NCBI GenBank assembly: GCA_002392275.1
Contig: DGGQ01000147.1
Location: 1 to 19,508 of the forward strand
Reading direction: 5' to 3'
DNA from: Treponema sp. UBA3870
GTDB lineage: Bacteria > Spirochaetota > Spirochaetia > Treponematales > Treponemataceae
Length of the DNA: 19,508 nucleotides
The notes below the pieces were generated by a model that saw only the letters and a program-made list of their open reading frames with translations, was not told where the DNA came from and made no database searches. This document shows, piece after piece, positions 1 through 7,353 of this stretch; position 1 is the stretch's first letter, and each line of letters begins with the position of its first letter. Both the position numbers and the translations under genes were made by a program.

Positions 1-1529
1 CCGCAATGTGGCAGTGCGAAGGCGGTTACAGAACATGTGCAAACAAGAGAATAGAAATTGCAGAACACCTCCGCTATCTTCCAATGGGATACTTTAACAA
101 CAACAGCCTTGGCGAAATTACTTCCGTTACGACAAACACCATGGAACTTTTGGGTGACATTGCAACACGCGCTGTAATGATGGTACTCCAGGGACTTTTG
201 GACACTTCGCTTATCATTGTAATGATTTTCTTTTTTGACTGGAGAATTGCACTTGTTGCTCTTGCAGGTTTTGCTCTTTTTGAGTTTGTAAACTTTTTTA
301 TGCGTTTTGCAGTAAAAGATATTTCTGAAGAAAAAAATATTGCCGACGAAAAGCAGGTCAGTAAAATTCTTGAATACATTCAGGGAATTGCAGAAGTAAA
401 AGCTTACAATCTTGCTTCAAAGCATAATAAAGAACTGAGCGATGTAATTAACCGCAGAATGAAAACAATGATCAAAATGGAAATGAGATGCATCCCTGTT
501 GCAAACATTCAGTCTCTGGTTGCAAAATTAACCGGCGTTGCAATTATGCTTGCCTCTATTTTCTTCTTCCTTAACGGCACAATGACTCTTACTGACTGCT
601 CTGTAATGCTTGTATGTTCATTCATGCTCTTTAATGCCCTTGAGTCAGGCGGAAATTATTCTGCACTTTTGCGTACAATTGAAATCTGCGTGGACAAGGG
701 AAATAAAATCCTTGAATTACCCACAATGGATATTGAAGGCAGGAAGGGCCCTGCTAACGTAAAAGAAAAGGCACCGGCGCTCATACAGGCAGAAAATATT
801 GGCTTTGCTTACGACACCAATTCCTTGAACCCCCGCAAAATTATAGACGGCATTTCGCTTTCAATTCCTGAACACAGCACAACTGCAATTGTCGGTCCAA
901 GCGGCGGAGGAAAAACGACCTTCTGCCATTTGCTTTCGCGCTTCTGGGATGTAGATTCGGGCAAAGTTTTCCTTCGTGGAACAGATGTAAAAGATTACAG
1001 CATGGATGACCTTATGAAAAACTTCAGCTTTGTCTTCCAGAACGTATATCTTTTCCACGACACAATTGCAAACAACATCCGCTTTGGACAGCCCGACGCC
1101 CCGATGGAAAAAGTGATTGCCGCCGCAAAAAAAGCCTGCTGCCACGATTTTATTTCTGCACTTCCGAACGGGTATGACACTGTAATCGGTGAAGGAGGCG
1201 CAAACCTCAGCGGTGGAGAAAGGCAGCGCATTTCAATTGCACGCGCAATAATGAAAGACTCCCCGATAATCATTTTGGACGAGGCAACCGCAAACGTGGA
1301 TCCAGAAAACGAACGTGACCTGATGGCTGCAATCGACGAACTTACAAAAGAAAAAACGGTCATCATGATTGCGCACCGCCTGAAGACAGTCCGCAACGCC
1401 GACCAGATTGTTGTAATCGACAAGGGCCGCATAGCAGAACAGGGAAACCACGAAGAACTTGTTGCCAAGGGAGGAATCTACTCGCGCTTCATTGCATCCA
1501 GAAAAGAAGCAGTTTCGTGGAAACTCTAG
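1..1529 (+). CDS. ABC exporter half-transporter, membrane plus ATPase domain (5' end outside window)
   Basis: Fused permease-ATPase of the type I exporter (MsbA/YbtPQ-like) kind. Reading continues upstream of the first visible ATG at 6, so the N-terminus lies outside the window. Counting from that ATG (507 aa), residues 1-240 hold the membrane region, with hydrophobic stretches near 60-95 and 170-210. The nucleotide-binding domain follows: Walker A GPSGGGKTT at 297, Q-loop in FQNVYLF, signature LSGGERQR at 401, Walker B IIILDEA at 421 and the H-loop histidine in AHRL at 457. All ATPase residues look intact. Proteins of this type usually work as homo- or heterodimers and export lipids, peptides or drugs, or import siderophores in the Ybt case; the substrate cannot be read here. 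A paired half-transporter may lie just upstream. A strong terminator follows. Confidence 0.9.
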   Translation, partial: AMWQCEGGYRTCANKRIEIAEHLRYLPMGYFNNNSLGEITSVTTNTMELLGDIATRAVMMVLQGLLDTSLIIVMIFFFDWRIALVALAGFALFEFVNFFMRFAVKDISEEKNIADEKQVSKILEYIQGIAEVKAYNLASKHNKELSDVINRRMKTMIKMEMRCIPVANIQSLVAKLTGVAIMLASIFFFLNGTMTLTDCSVMLVCSFMLFNALESGGNYSALLRTIEICVDKGNKILELPTMDIEGRKGPANVKEKAPALIQAENIGFAYDTNSLNPRKIIDGISLSIPEHSTTAIVGPSGGGKTTFCHLLSRFWDVDSGKVFLRGTDVKDYSMDDLMKNFSFVFQNVYLFHDTIANNIRFGQPDAPMEKVIAAAKKACCHDFISALPNGYDTVIGEGGANLSGGERQRISIARAIMKDSPIIILDEATANVDPENERDLMAAIDELTKEKTVIMIAHRLKTVRNADQIVVIDKGRIAEQGNHEELVAKGGIYSRFIASRKEAVSWKL

Positions 1530-1555
1530 CCGTAAAAACATAATCCTGTTTTATG

Positions 1556-1586
1556 CACGTGTCATTTTTGGCACGTGTTTTTTTTT
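1556..1586 (+). terminator. Rho-independent terminator after the ABC transporter gene
   Basis: A 9-bp stem (CACGTGTCA, 1556-1564, with TGGCACGTG, 1569-1577; one G-U pair) closes a 4-base loop and is followed by nine T residues. Confidence 0.88.
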
Positions 1587-1623
1587 GTTTTCACTGGCTA
1601 AAAACAGTATAAAAAGAATAAAA

Positions 1624-1647
1624 TTTTAGCGACTATAACCGCTAAAA
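1624..1647. repeat. Palindromic unit 1, operator-like
   Basis: Perfect 8-bp arms TTTTAGCG and CGCTAAAA flank the 8-bp centre ACTATAAC. A second unit with the same centre starts exactly 40 bp downstream. Two half-diverged copies at four helical turns look like paired binding sites for a dimeric regulator; this is inference. They precede the remnant ATPase gene and may have been its operator. Confidence 0.6.
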
Positions 1648-1663
1648 CAAGGAAAAATCTTGA

Positions 1664-1687
1664 TTTTCGCGACTATAACTGATAAAA
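1664..1687. repeat. Palindromic unit 2, diverged copy
   Basis: It shares GCGACTATAAC with unit 1 and has the arms TTTTCGCG and TGATAAAA, so its symmetry is weaker. It lies two bases from the start of the ATPase stub at 1689. Confidence 0.55.
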
Positions 1688-1688
1688 C

Positions 1689-1838
1689 GGCGAAGAAACC
1701 GTAAGACGGGAGTTTTCTGTTTTCAACTCCATAAAAGACAGCTTCCCGAAATATGTCGTTTCCATGGACGATTTTGATTTTTTCCAAAACGGAATAATCC
1801 ACAAAAATATAAGGGACTTTTTACTTATGGATCTTTAG
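1689..1838 (+). pseudogene. C-terminal stub of an AAA/DUF4143-type ATPase
   Basis: An open frame of 49 codons ends at TAG 1836-1838. It reads like the last part of the large AAA/DUF4143 ATP-binding protein family: a segment close to REFSVFNSIKDSFPKYVVSM, then DDFDF, then NGI, and finally IRDFLL just before the end. The frame is closed upstream by TAA at 1684-1686, inside palindromic unit 2. There is no start codon or ATPase domain, so about nine tenths of the usual ~400-aa protein is missing. It is best read as a deletion scar. The promoter of the next gene overlaps its 3' end. Confidence 0.6.
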
Positions 1839-1849
1839 GATAGTATAAA
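1820..1849 (+). promoter_or_regulatory. Candidate promoter of the 1866-4794 gene run
   Basis: TTTACT (1820-1825), an 18-bp spacer and TATAAA (1844-1849). The ribosome site AAGGAG (1855-1860) lies 5 bases before the ATG at 1866. Confidence 0.45.
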
Positions 1850-1865
1850 ATAGAAAGGAGCGGGG

Positions 1866-2900
1866 ATGCTAAAAAATATTGAGATAGTGAGTCTGTCGCG
1901 GGGAATAATTGGAGAGCCGTTTGTGGCACATGAATTGGAGCTTGGAAAAAAACGTTTGCAGGACATGGGACTGAGCGTTCATTTTTCGGAACATGCTTTG
2001 ATGGGGCTGGATTACATCAATGAGCACCCGGAAGCTCGTGCGGCAGATTTGATTCGTGCATATTCAAATCCAGAGATTGACATGATTCTTTGTGCAATCG
2101 GCGGGGACGACACTTACAGACTTTTGCCGTACCTGTTTAAAAATGATGAGCTTAAAAAAGTTGTGAATGATAAAATCTTTTTGGGATTTTCTGATTCGAC
2201 TATGAATCATTTTATGCTCCACAAATTGGGTGCGAAAACTTTTTACGGTCAATCTTTTTTGTCCGATGTGTGCGAGCTGGAATCAGACATGCTTCCGTAC
2301 AGCAAAAAATTTTTTGAGGAACTCATTAAAACTGGAACAATAAAAGAAATCCACCCGAGCGATGTCTGGTATGAAGAAAGAAGCAATTTTGATGAAGACC
2401 AGATTGGTATTCCAAGAGTCAGTCACAATAACAATGGTTTTGAACTTTTGCAGGGCAGCCAGATTTTTTCTGGAAAAATTTTAGGCGGATGCATCGATTC
2501 CATGTATGACATTTTCAACAACGAGCGATACGACGACAGCGTAAGTCTTTGCTCCGAATACAATTTGTTCCCTCCGCTTGAAGATTGGAGTGGTAGAATC
2601 ATTCTCCTTGAGTCGAGCGAAGAAAAACCCACGCCAGAAAAATACAAAAAGATGCTGGGCGAATTAAAAAAATATGGACTGTTCGATGTTGTGTCGGGGG
2701 TTCTTGTCGGTAAACCGATGGACGAAATCTACGCTGCCGATTATAAAAAACTTTTGATTGAGATAATCGACAATCCAAATTTGCCTGTTCTTTTTAATAT
2801 AAATATTGGACATGCGGCTCCAAGATGCATAATTCCATTTGGAGTTCCCGCCACGGTTGATGCTGAAAAACAGGTGATAAAATTTTCTGCGGAAAAATAA
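1866..2900 (+). CDS. S66-family serine peptidase (LD-carboxypeptidase / MccF-like)
   Basis: A 344-aa cytoplasmic serine peptidase of MEROPS family S66. The family includes LdcA, which trims L,D-tetrapeptides in murein recycling, and MccF, which destroys microcin C-type toxins. The triad is visible: nucleophile Ser109 in GFSDST, Glu249 in ILLESSEE and His316 in NIGHAAPR. The IGGDDTYRLLPYL segment (78-90) matches the family's N-terminal domain. The length is normal. The start is fixed by AAGGAG five bases upstream. It is the first gene of a compact run: the next start codon lies one base after its stop. It has no signal peptide, which fits a cytoplasmic enzyme. The family call is firm; whether it acts on murein peptides or on a peptidyl-nucleotide toxin cannot be decided from sequence. 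Confidence 0.88.
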   Translation: MLKNIEIVSLSRGIIGEPFVAHELELGKKRLQDMGLSVHFSEHALMGLDYINEHPEARAADLIRAYSNPEIDMILCAIGGDDTYRLLPYLFKNDELKKVVNDKIFLGFSDSTMNHFMLHKLGAKTFYGQSFLSDVCELESDMLPYSKKFFEELIKTGTIKEIHPSDVWYEERSNFDEDQIGIPRVSHNNNGFELLQGSQIFSGKILGGCIDSMYDIFNNERYDDSVSLCSEYNLFPPLEDWSGRIILLESSEEKPTPEKYKKMLGELKKYGLFDVVSGVLVGKPMDEIYAADYKKLLIEIIDNPNLPVLFNINIGHAAPRCIIPFGVPATVDAEKQVIKFSAEK

Positions 2901-2901
2901 A

Positions 2902-3831
2902 ATGACTTTTGTTGAATGTTTCAATCAGTACAAAAATATTTTGATGGAAGGTGCGCTGGGTGAACGGCTGAAAAGGGAATATCATCTTGATTTTGATGAC
3001 AATGTTGCGATGGCTTCTCTTGTCTACAGTCAGACCGGAAGAGATGCGCTTGCCGAATTGTGGCGCGGCTACATCAATATTGCAAAAAGATTCAGTCTGC
3101 CGTTTATTGCAACAACTCCGACCCGTCGTGCGAACCGAGAAAGAATTTCGTCTTCAGATTTTTCTGAAAAAATAATTTCGGACAATGTTGATTTTCTTCG
3201 GGAGATTCAAAAAAAATCTGGAGCAAGAATGTTTGTCGGTGGACTGATGGGATGCAAGGGAGATGCCTACACTGCCGAGGGTGCTTTGCCTGAAAAAGAG
3301 TCTTATGATTTTCACAAATGGACGTGCGGGCATTTTCTTGATGCGGGAGTTGATTTTCTGTATGCCGGAATTATGCCGTCACTTTTTGAAGCTGCCGGAC
3401 TTGCGGAAGCTGCGGATGAAACAAATCTTCCATATATAATCAGTTTTACGATTCAAAAAAATGGAACTCTGATAGACGGAACAAAAATTTCTGATGCAAT
3501 CACTTATATTGATGAAAACACGCGGAACAAACCGCTCTGCTATATGACAAATTGTGTTCATCCGAAAATTCTTTTTGAGGCACTGTCGCAGCCGTTCAAT
3601 CAAAATGCTGCTGTGCAAAAAAGATTCCGTGGAATTCAGGCAAACACATCGCCGCTTTCTTATGCGGAGCTTGATGGTTCTGTTGATCTAAAAACATCTT
3701 CTCCAAAAGATTTCGCAGATGACATGATTCAACTGTCCAAAATTGTTTCAATCAAAATTTGGGGAGGATGTTGTGGCACCGACGATAGGCATATTGAATG
3801 TCTTGCGGAAAAGTTGAATACTAGAGGTTAA
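2902..3831 (+). CDS. Homocysteine S-methyltransferase family protein
   Basis: A 309-aa zinc-dependent methyltransferase of the MmuM/BhmT/MetH-N-terminal family. Members transfer a methyl group, typically from S-methylmethionine in MmuM, to homocysteine to make methionine. The three zinc-binding cysteines are in place: Cys218 in MTNCVHP and Cys290/Cys291 in GGCCGTDD near the C-terminus. The N-terminal MEGALGERLK is the usual first strand of the TIM barrel, and FVGGLMGCKG (111-120) corresponds to the family's SIGP-type segment. The length equals that of MmuM (~310 aa). Only one base separates it from the S66 gene, so the two are probably co-translated; no pathway link between them is known to me. 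The methyl donor is not deducible. Confidence 0.88.
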   Translation: MTFVECFNQYKNILMEGALGERLKREYHLDFDDNVAMASLVYSQTGRDALAELWRGYINIAKRFSLPFIATTPTRRANRERISSSDFSEKIISDNVDFLREIQKKSGARMFVGGLMGCKGDAYTAEGALPEKESYDFHKWTCGHFLDAGVDFLYAGIMPSLFEAAGLAEAADETNLPYIISFTIQKNGTLIDGTKISDAITYIDENTRNKPLCYMTNCVHPKILFEALSQPFNQNAAVQKRFRGIQANTSPLSYAELDGSVDLKTSSPKDFADDMIQLSKIVSIKIWGGCCGTDDRHIECLAEKLNTRG

Positions 3832-3857
3832 AAGTTGGTGACGTTGGGGAGCAGAAA

Positions 3858-4325
3858 ATGATAGAGTTTGGGCAGGCGACAAAAAAAGACATAGCAGAAT
3901 TGATTCGCATGAGGATTGCATACATGGTGGATGATTTTGGTTCGGTAAGTGAGTATGAAAAAGAGTGCATGGAAAAACAACTTCCAGATTATTTTGAACG
4001 CAAACTTGGAACCGAATTGATTGCTTTTATTGCAAAAGATGGCGAACATATAGTCTCAGTTGCGTATCTTTTGATAATCGAGATGCCCGCGAATTCAATT
4101 TTACTGAACGGTATTTACGGTGAGGTCCTTAGCGTCTACACCGAGCCAGATTATCGCGGAAAAGGATTGTGTACAAAACTGATTCAAAATCTTGTGGACT
4201 ATGGACGTGAAAAAGGTCTCGGACGAATCGACCTGAGCGCAACTAAAGATGGTTATCCAATCTACAAAAAAATTGGATTTCAGGACAAAGAACAACGCTA
4301 CACTGAAATGAGGTACAAGTTTTAA
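3858..4325 (+). CDS. GNAT-family N-acetyltransferase (first of two)
   Basis: A 155-aa single-domain GNAT acetyltransferase. The acetyl-CoA pyrophosphate loop is seen in VYTEPDYRGKGLCTKLI (about 93-109; R-G-K-G-L fits the R/Q-x-x-G-x-G/A motif). The C-terminal part has the family's YPIYKKIGF strand-helix element. The ATG is preceded by GGGGAG six bases upstream. It follows the methyltransferase by 26 bp and ends one base before the next acetyltransferase, so both are in the same transcript. The substrate is unknown; small GNATs of this shape act on antibiotics, amino acids, polyamines or protein N-termini. Confidence 0.85.
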   Translation: MIEFGQATKKDIAELIRMRIAYMVDDFGSVSEYEKECMEKQLPDYFERKLGTELIAFIAKDGEHIVSVAYLLIIEMPANSILLNGIYGEVLSVYTEPDYRGKGLCTKLIQNLVDYGREKGLGRIDLSATKDGYPIYKKIGFQDKEQRYTEMRYKF

Positions 4326-4326
4326 A

Positions 4327-4794
4327 ATGGAAATAAAAGTCGCTTCACAAAAAGATTTTGATGACGTGAAAAAAATTGTCCAAGCCACAATTAAAAGTGT
4401 TTATCCGAAATATTATCCGGCAGGGGCTGTTCAGTTTTTTCTAGACCACCATTCGGATGAAAAAATACGTGACGACATTTTGAATCAAAAAGTATTTCTC
4501 CTTTCAGATAATGGAACAAATGTTGGAACCGTGAGTATTTCCGAAAATGAAATCGGGAGGCTTTTTGTTCTTCCTGATTTTCAGCACAAGGGATACGGCA
4601 GGGCATTGCTTGATTTTGCCGAAAAAAAAGTTTCTGAAATCAGCGCGAAAATAATTCTGGACGCATCGCTTCCTGCAAAAGCAATTTACAGAAAACGTGG
4701 CTACTTTGAAACCGATTATGTAATTACCGAAACAGGTTACGGTGACTATCTTTGTTATGACATCATGGAAAAACAAAATACCGTCAACATTTGA
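4327..4794 (+). CDS. GNAT-family N-acetyltransferase (second of two)
   Basis: A 155-aa GNAT enzyme. The acetyl-CoA loop is LFVLPDFQHKGYGRALL (about 79-95, with the Q-x-K-G-x-G motif), followed by a helix and ASLPAKAIYRKRGYFE, the usual C-terminal motif B region. It is the same length as its upstream neighbour, but the two differ greatly outside the CoA loop, so they are unlikely to be a recent tandem duplicate. It starts one base after the stop of the first GNAT, which implies translational coupling. The substrate is unknown. It is the last gene of the run that begins at 1866; I saw no clear terminator after it. Confidence 0.85.
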   Translation: MEIKVASQKDFDDVKKIVQATIKSVYPKYYPAGAVQFFLDHHSDEKIRDDILNQKVFLLSDNGTNVGTVSISENEIGRLFVLPDFQHKGYGRALLDFAEKKVSEISAKIILDASLPAKAIYRKRGYFETDYVITETGYGDYLCYDIMEKQNTVNI

Positions 4795-4801
4795 AATCAA
4801 C

Positions 4802-4830
4802 TTGAAAAATCTGTTGATAATTATTATGCT
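4802..4830 (+). promoter_or_regulatory. Candidate promoter for the Pmp3/YqaE-like gene
   Basis: TTGAAA (4802-4807), a 17-bp spacer and TATGCT (4825-4830), 37 bp before the ATG at 4868. Confidence 0.4.
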
Positions 4831-4867
4831 GAAAACTGAGACCTATCTTTTGTGGAGTGTGTAAAAA

Positions 4868-5020
4868 ATGGGATGTCTACGTGCGATTCTATGTATAATA
4901 TGTCCTCCTCTTGCAGTTCTAGATTGCGGATGCGGCGCAATTTTACTCACGATAATTTTGACCTGCATAGGCTGGGTCCCAGGTGTAATTGCTGCAATCC
5001 TTTTTAACACAAGAAAATAA
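4868..5020 (+). CDS. Pmp3/YqaE (UPF0057) small hydrophobic membrane peptide
   Basis: A 50-aa protein, easy to miss because of its size. It begins MGCLRAILCIICPPLAVLDC and continues with a second hydrophobic helix ending in WVPGVIAAILFN, the classic two-helix Pmp3/YqaE layout with the conserved PPLAV turn and the G-W-x-P-G-x-x-A motif. Family members sit in the plasma membrane and have been linked to membrane potential and to salt or cold stress. It is unusually rich in Cys (6 of 50). The ribosome site TGGAG lies 10 bases upstream. It stands alone between the GNAT run and a larger membrane protein 33 bp downstream, with which it may share a transcript. Confidence 0.85.
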   Translation: MGCLRAILCIICPPLAVLDCGCGAILLTIILTCIGWVPGVIAAILFNTRK

Positions 5021-5053
5021 TTTTCACGGATTGAAAAAAGGGGGCATTCTTAA

Positions 5054-5659
5054 ATGAATAAATTGATTTCAAAAATTGGAGCCGCAATTGTTACTATGTC
5101 GGTTTTTCTTTTTGCGCTTTTCTTGATTGCGGATTTTACTTTCGGTTCTTTTTTAGTTTGCATGTTTCTCCCAATCGGCTACATTATGATGGCTGCGGGA
5201 TTTCAAAACGAAAGCAAAAGCGAAAGACGTGTCAGTGCAAATGTCGGACTTGTGCTTGCTGCAATCTATGCGACATTTATTTTGATTGTATATTTTGCAC
5301 AGAACACAAGCGTGCGTCTTGAAAATCTAAATGAGCAGGCAAAATCAATTTTGGATTTTAAGCGCGGCGGTCTTATTTTCAATTATGATTTGCTTGGTTA
5401 CGGAATGATGGCTCTTTCAACTTTTTTTATTGGTCTTTCAATCGAGGCGAAATCAAAGTCTGAAAAATGGCTCAAAGGTCTGCTGATTGCGCACGGAATA
5501 TTTTTCATCGCTTGTTTTGTAATGCCAATGACCGGAATGTTTAAAAGCATGGCAAACGGTGATTCAGGTAAGGGTGGAACGATTGCGCTTGTAATTTGGT
5601 GCATGTATTTTTTGCCGATTGGAATTCTTTCGTTCATACATTTTGGGAAAAATAAATAA
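5054..5659 (+). CDS. Multi-pass membrane protein of unknown function
   Basis: A 201-aa polytopic membrane protein with about six predicted helices (roughly 8-28, 32-50, 63-84, 110-130, 141-161 and 178-197). It has conserved-looking loops such as FNYDLLGYGMMALSTFF and the C-terminal YFLPIGILSFIHF. I recall similar uncharacterised membrane proteins in Clostridia but know no function for them, and there are no catalytic or transport motifs to read. The start is supported by AAGGGGG nine bases upstream. The next gene follows after 11 bp and uses a TTG start, so the two are probably co-transcribed. Confidence 0.7.
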   Translation: MNKLISKIGAAIVTMSVFLFALFLIADFTFGSFLVCMFLPIGYIMMAAGFQNESKSERRVSANVGLVLAAIYATFILIVYFAQNTSVRLENLNEQAKSILDFKRGGLIFNYDLLGYGMMALSTFFIGLSIEAKSKSEKWLKGLLIAHGIFFIACFVMPMTGMFKSMANGDSGKGGTIALVIWCMYFLPIGILSFIHFGKNK

Positions 5660-5670
5660 AGGAAATCATT

Positions 5671-6207
5671 TTGTATCTGTACCACTATTTTGACAAACGC
5701 TCCGGTCCATTCAAAAGTTTAACATCCATTTCCCCCGAAAAAGCGGAAGTGATTTTAAAACAGATAAATACAGAGCGACCGAATGGATTCTGCGCAAAAA
5801 GGGATGAAAAATATTTGGAGCGACGAAAAAAATGCGAATTGATTTTGCGACATGAGTTTATGGCAAAGGGCGGTGTTGTAAAAATTGATTCTCCATATTA
5901 CATGGTTGTAGACCATTGCCCTTGGCTTTCAACTTGGTTTGAGCAAAGTGATTATCTAAAAATCCCGGTGGAGGAATTTGATATAAAAACTTTGTCATTT
6001 ACCTATGGTGATTCAATGCCAACTTTTAGTCCGCTTGTGAACGACGGCAAAGAATATAGAAAAAAAGTTTATACCTACGAAGAAATTCTTGAAGTGATAA
6101 AGAAATATGGACTTCCGCAAAATTGGAATGTCGATGGAGCGTTTGGTCCGGAACGATATATTGAAGTTCATGTCTGGAGTTCGGAGACAGTGGAGAGATA
6201 TTTATAA
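5671..6207 (+). CDS. Conserved hypothetical protein with a TTG start
   Basis: A 178-aa soluble protein with no signal peptide or membrane segment. I do not know its function. It starts MYLYHYFDKRSGPFKSL and carries the conserved-looking blocks YYMVVDHCPWL (about 81-91), FTYGDSMPTFSPLVNDGKEY (110-129) and FGPERYIEVHVWSSETV at the end. It resembles a small uncharacterised family I associate with Firmicutes. TTG is chosen as the start because there is no in-frame ATG before codon 64 and AAAGGAAA lies just upstream, overlapping the stop of the preceding membrane-protein gene. The polar, aromatic-rich C-terminus hints at a binding rather than a membrane role, but this is weak. Confidence 0.7.
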   Translation: MYLYHYFDKRSGPFKSLTSISPEKAEVILKQINTERPNGFCAKRDEKYLERRKKCELILRHEFMAKGGVVKIDSPYYMVVDHCPWLSTWFEQSDYLKIPVEEFDIKTLSFTYGDSMPTFSPLVNDGKEYRKKVYTYEEILEVIKKYGLPQNWNVDGAFGPERYIEVHVWSSETVERYL

Positions 6208-6212
6208 AAAGA

Positions 6213-6250
6213 TTTCCCTGCCTGCAATTAAAATGATGCGGACGGGGAAA
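6213..6250. terminator. Bidirectional terminator hairpin between convergent genes
   Basis: Arms 6213-6226 (TTTCCCTGCCTGCA) and 6237-6250 (TGCGGACGGGGAAA) pair over 14 positions with two G-U pairs and one mismatch. T-rich stretches follow on both strands, so it can serve the plus-strand gene ending at 6207 and the minus-strand flavodoxin gene ending at 6266. Confidence 0.7.
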
Positions 6251-6265
6251 CCTTTGTTTTAAAAT

Positions 6266-6790
6266 CTATTTTAATTCGGCTGCAACTGCTTCCGCATATT
6301 TTTTGTCAGAGATGTCGTAAGAGTGCGAAATCATTTCAATCTGTTTTCGCTCTTCTTCACTTGGATCTTTTTTTGAAGACAAAATTTTCAAAAGCATTTT
6401 CATTCCAAGTTTTGATGTGCCGCTCATTTTGTCGTAGTTCAATCCACCGGGACAATAAAAAACTTTTACCAGCGGCCATTCTGCGTCAGAAAAACTTTTG
6501 CGCATTGCAACTGAAACATCGGGGCTATCTGCTGGGCTTGCACCAACGGCATATACAATCAATTTTTTTCCTGCGCTCGAAAGAGATGGAATCTGTTTTT
6601 TGAACCATGGCAACTTTGTAATTCCACCGGCCATGCACCATGAGCCAAAAATAATTGCGTCATAATCCAAAAGATTTAATTTTTTTGCACTCTTGAATTC
6701 CACACACTCGCATGATGCCAATTCGCTAATCCATTCGGCATATTTTTTTGTGAATCCTGTCTGGCTGTTGTAGATTACAATTGATTTCAT
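6266..6790 (-). CDS. Flavodoxin-domain protein
   Basis: A 174-aa flavodoxin-fold protein. The FMN phosphate loop is seen at the N-terminus (VIYNSQTGFTKKYAEWI, with S-x-T-G-x-T). The first core strand-loop YDAIIFGSWCMAGG (43-56) and the later KKLIVYAVGASP are typical of the long single-domain flavodoxin/HemG-like group. Such proteins carry electrons for reductases or act as flavin-dependent oxidoreductases. Its start overlaps the stop of the upstream MarR gene by four bases (ATGA), so translation is coupled and expression should be controlled by MarR. It ends at the bidirectional hairpin. The redox partner is unknown. Confidence 0.85.
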   Translation of the reverse strand: MKSIVIYNSQTGFTKKYAEWISELASCECVEFKSAKKLNLLDYDAIIFGSWCMAGGITKLPWFKKQIPSLSSAGKKLIVYAVGASPADSPDVSVAMRKSFSDAEWPLVKVFYCPGGLNYDKMSGTSKLGMKMLLKILSSKKDPSEEERKQIEMISHSYDISDKKYAEAVAAELK

Positions 6791-7257
6791 TTTTCAAACT
6801 CCTGCTCTGTAAGATTTTTTTCCATTTTGGAAATTATTTTATATACTCCCCGAATTTCTTTGTCTGAAATATCTCCGTAAAGAAGATTCATAAACTCCAT
6901 TTCCTTTTGCAAATATTTTTTTGCAAGGTTTTTTGTTTTTTCTGTTTTAAAAATTCTTTGCTTGCGTCTGTCATTTTCATCCTGCTTTAAAACAAGGAGG
7001 CCTTTTTTTTCAAGACTGTCCAAAATCTGTTTTACATTCTGTCGTGAGCAGCCCATTGTCTCGGCAAGTTCATTTGCTGTAGGTGGCTCGTCTTTGTAGA
7101 GGTTCATACACGCAAGAAGAAAAAACTGTTTGCATGTAATCTCCTTGTAAAACAAATCTCCCACTGACTGTAGTCTGTTCATAAATGAAAACAAAAGCCC
7201 AAACAACCCCATCCGTGGTGGCATGATTTTCAAAATGTCTTCATTCCTTATTCCCAT
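6787..7257 (-). CDS. MarR-family transcriptional regulator
   Basis: A winged-helix MarR regulator of about 156 aa. The recognition region reads TANELAETMGCSRQNVKQIL and is followed by the wing DENDRRKQRIF, whose D-x-R/D-R-R core is typical of the family. An in-frame ATG at 7275 would add six residues. I prefer the ATG at 7257 because a strong promoter (TTGACA-N17-TATATT) places the transcription start at about 7257, downstream of the 7275 codon, and the -10 box lies inside an 18-bp palindrome. That arrangement implies autorepression and a leaderless or nearly leaderless mRNA. Neither ATG has a good ribosome site. A TTG 24 bases downstream of 7257, preceded by AAGGA, is another option. It is coupled to the flavodoxin gene and divergent from the hydrolase gene. 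Confidence 0.85.
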   Translation of the reverse strand: MGIRNEDILKIMPPRMGLFGLLFSFMNRLQSVGDLFYKEITCKQFFLLACMNLYKDEPPTANELAETMGCSRQNVKQILDSLEKKGLLVLKQDENDRRKQRIFKTEKTKNLAKKYLQKEMEFMNLLYGDISDKEIRGVYKIISKMEKNLTEQEFEK

Positions 7258-7258
7258 A

Positions 7259-7276
7259 TATGCAATATATTGCATA
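7259..7276. promoter_or_regulatory. 18-bp palindromic operator, probably for MarR
   Basis: TATGCAATATATTGCATA is a perfect 18-bp palindrome, the size and style of MarR-family operators. It contains the -10 box of the minus-strand promoter, so binding would block RNA polymerase. That MarR itself binds here is inference from position. Confidence 0.7.
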
Positions 7277-7292
7277 ACTCTGTTGTTGTCAA
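7264..7292 (-). promoter_or_regulatory. Promoter of the MarR-flavodoxin operon
   Basis: On the minus strand: TTGACA (7292-7287), a 17-bp spacer and TATATT (7269-7264). This is a near-consensus vegetative promoter. Transcription should begin near 7257. Confidence 0.75.
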
Positions 7293-7353
7293 TATTTTTT
7301 CAAACAACTTGAAATATTTTTCTTTTTAGAAAATACTATTGGAAAGGGCAAAT

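Noticed and set aside
995..1468. 157-codon minus-strand open frame inside the ABC transporter gene
   Set aside because: It is a shadow of the intact ATPase domain, with a Ser/Phe-rich low-quality translation.
1624..1687. CRISPR array
   Set aside because: There are only two diverged palindromic units with a 16-bp gap and no cas genes; they fit operator sites better.
7293..7338. Plus-strand promoter for the MBL hydrolase gene
   Set aside because: TTGAAA at 7309 and TACTAT at 7334 are 19 bp apart; this is too weak to list as a feature.
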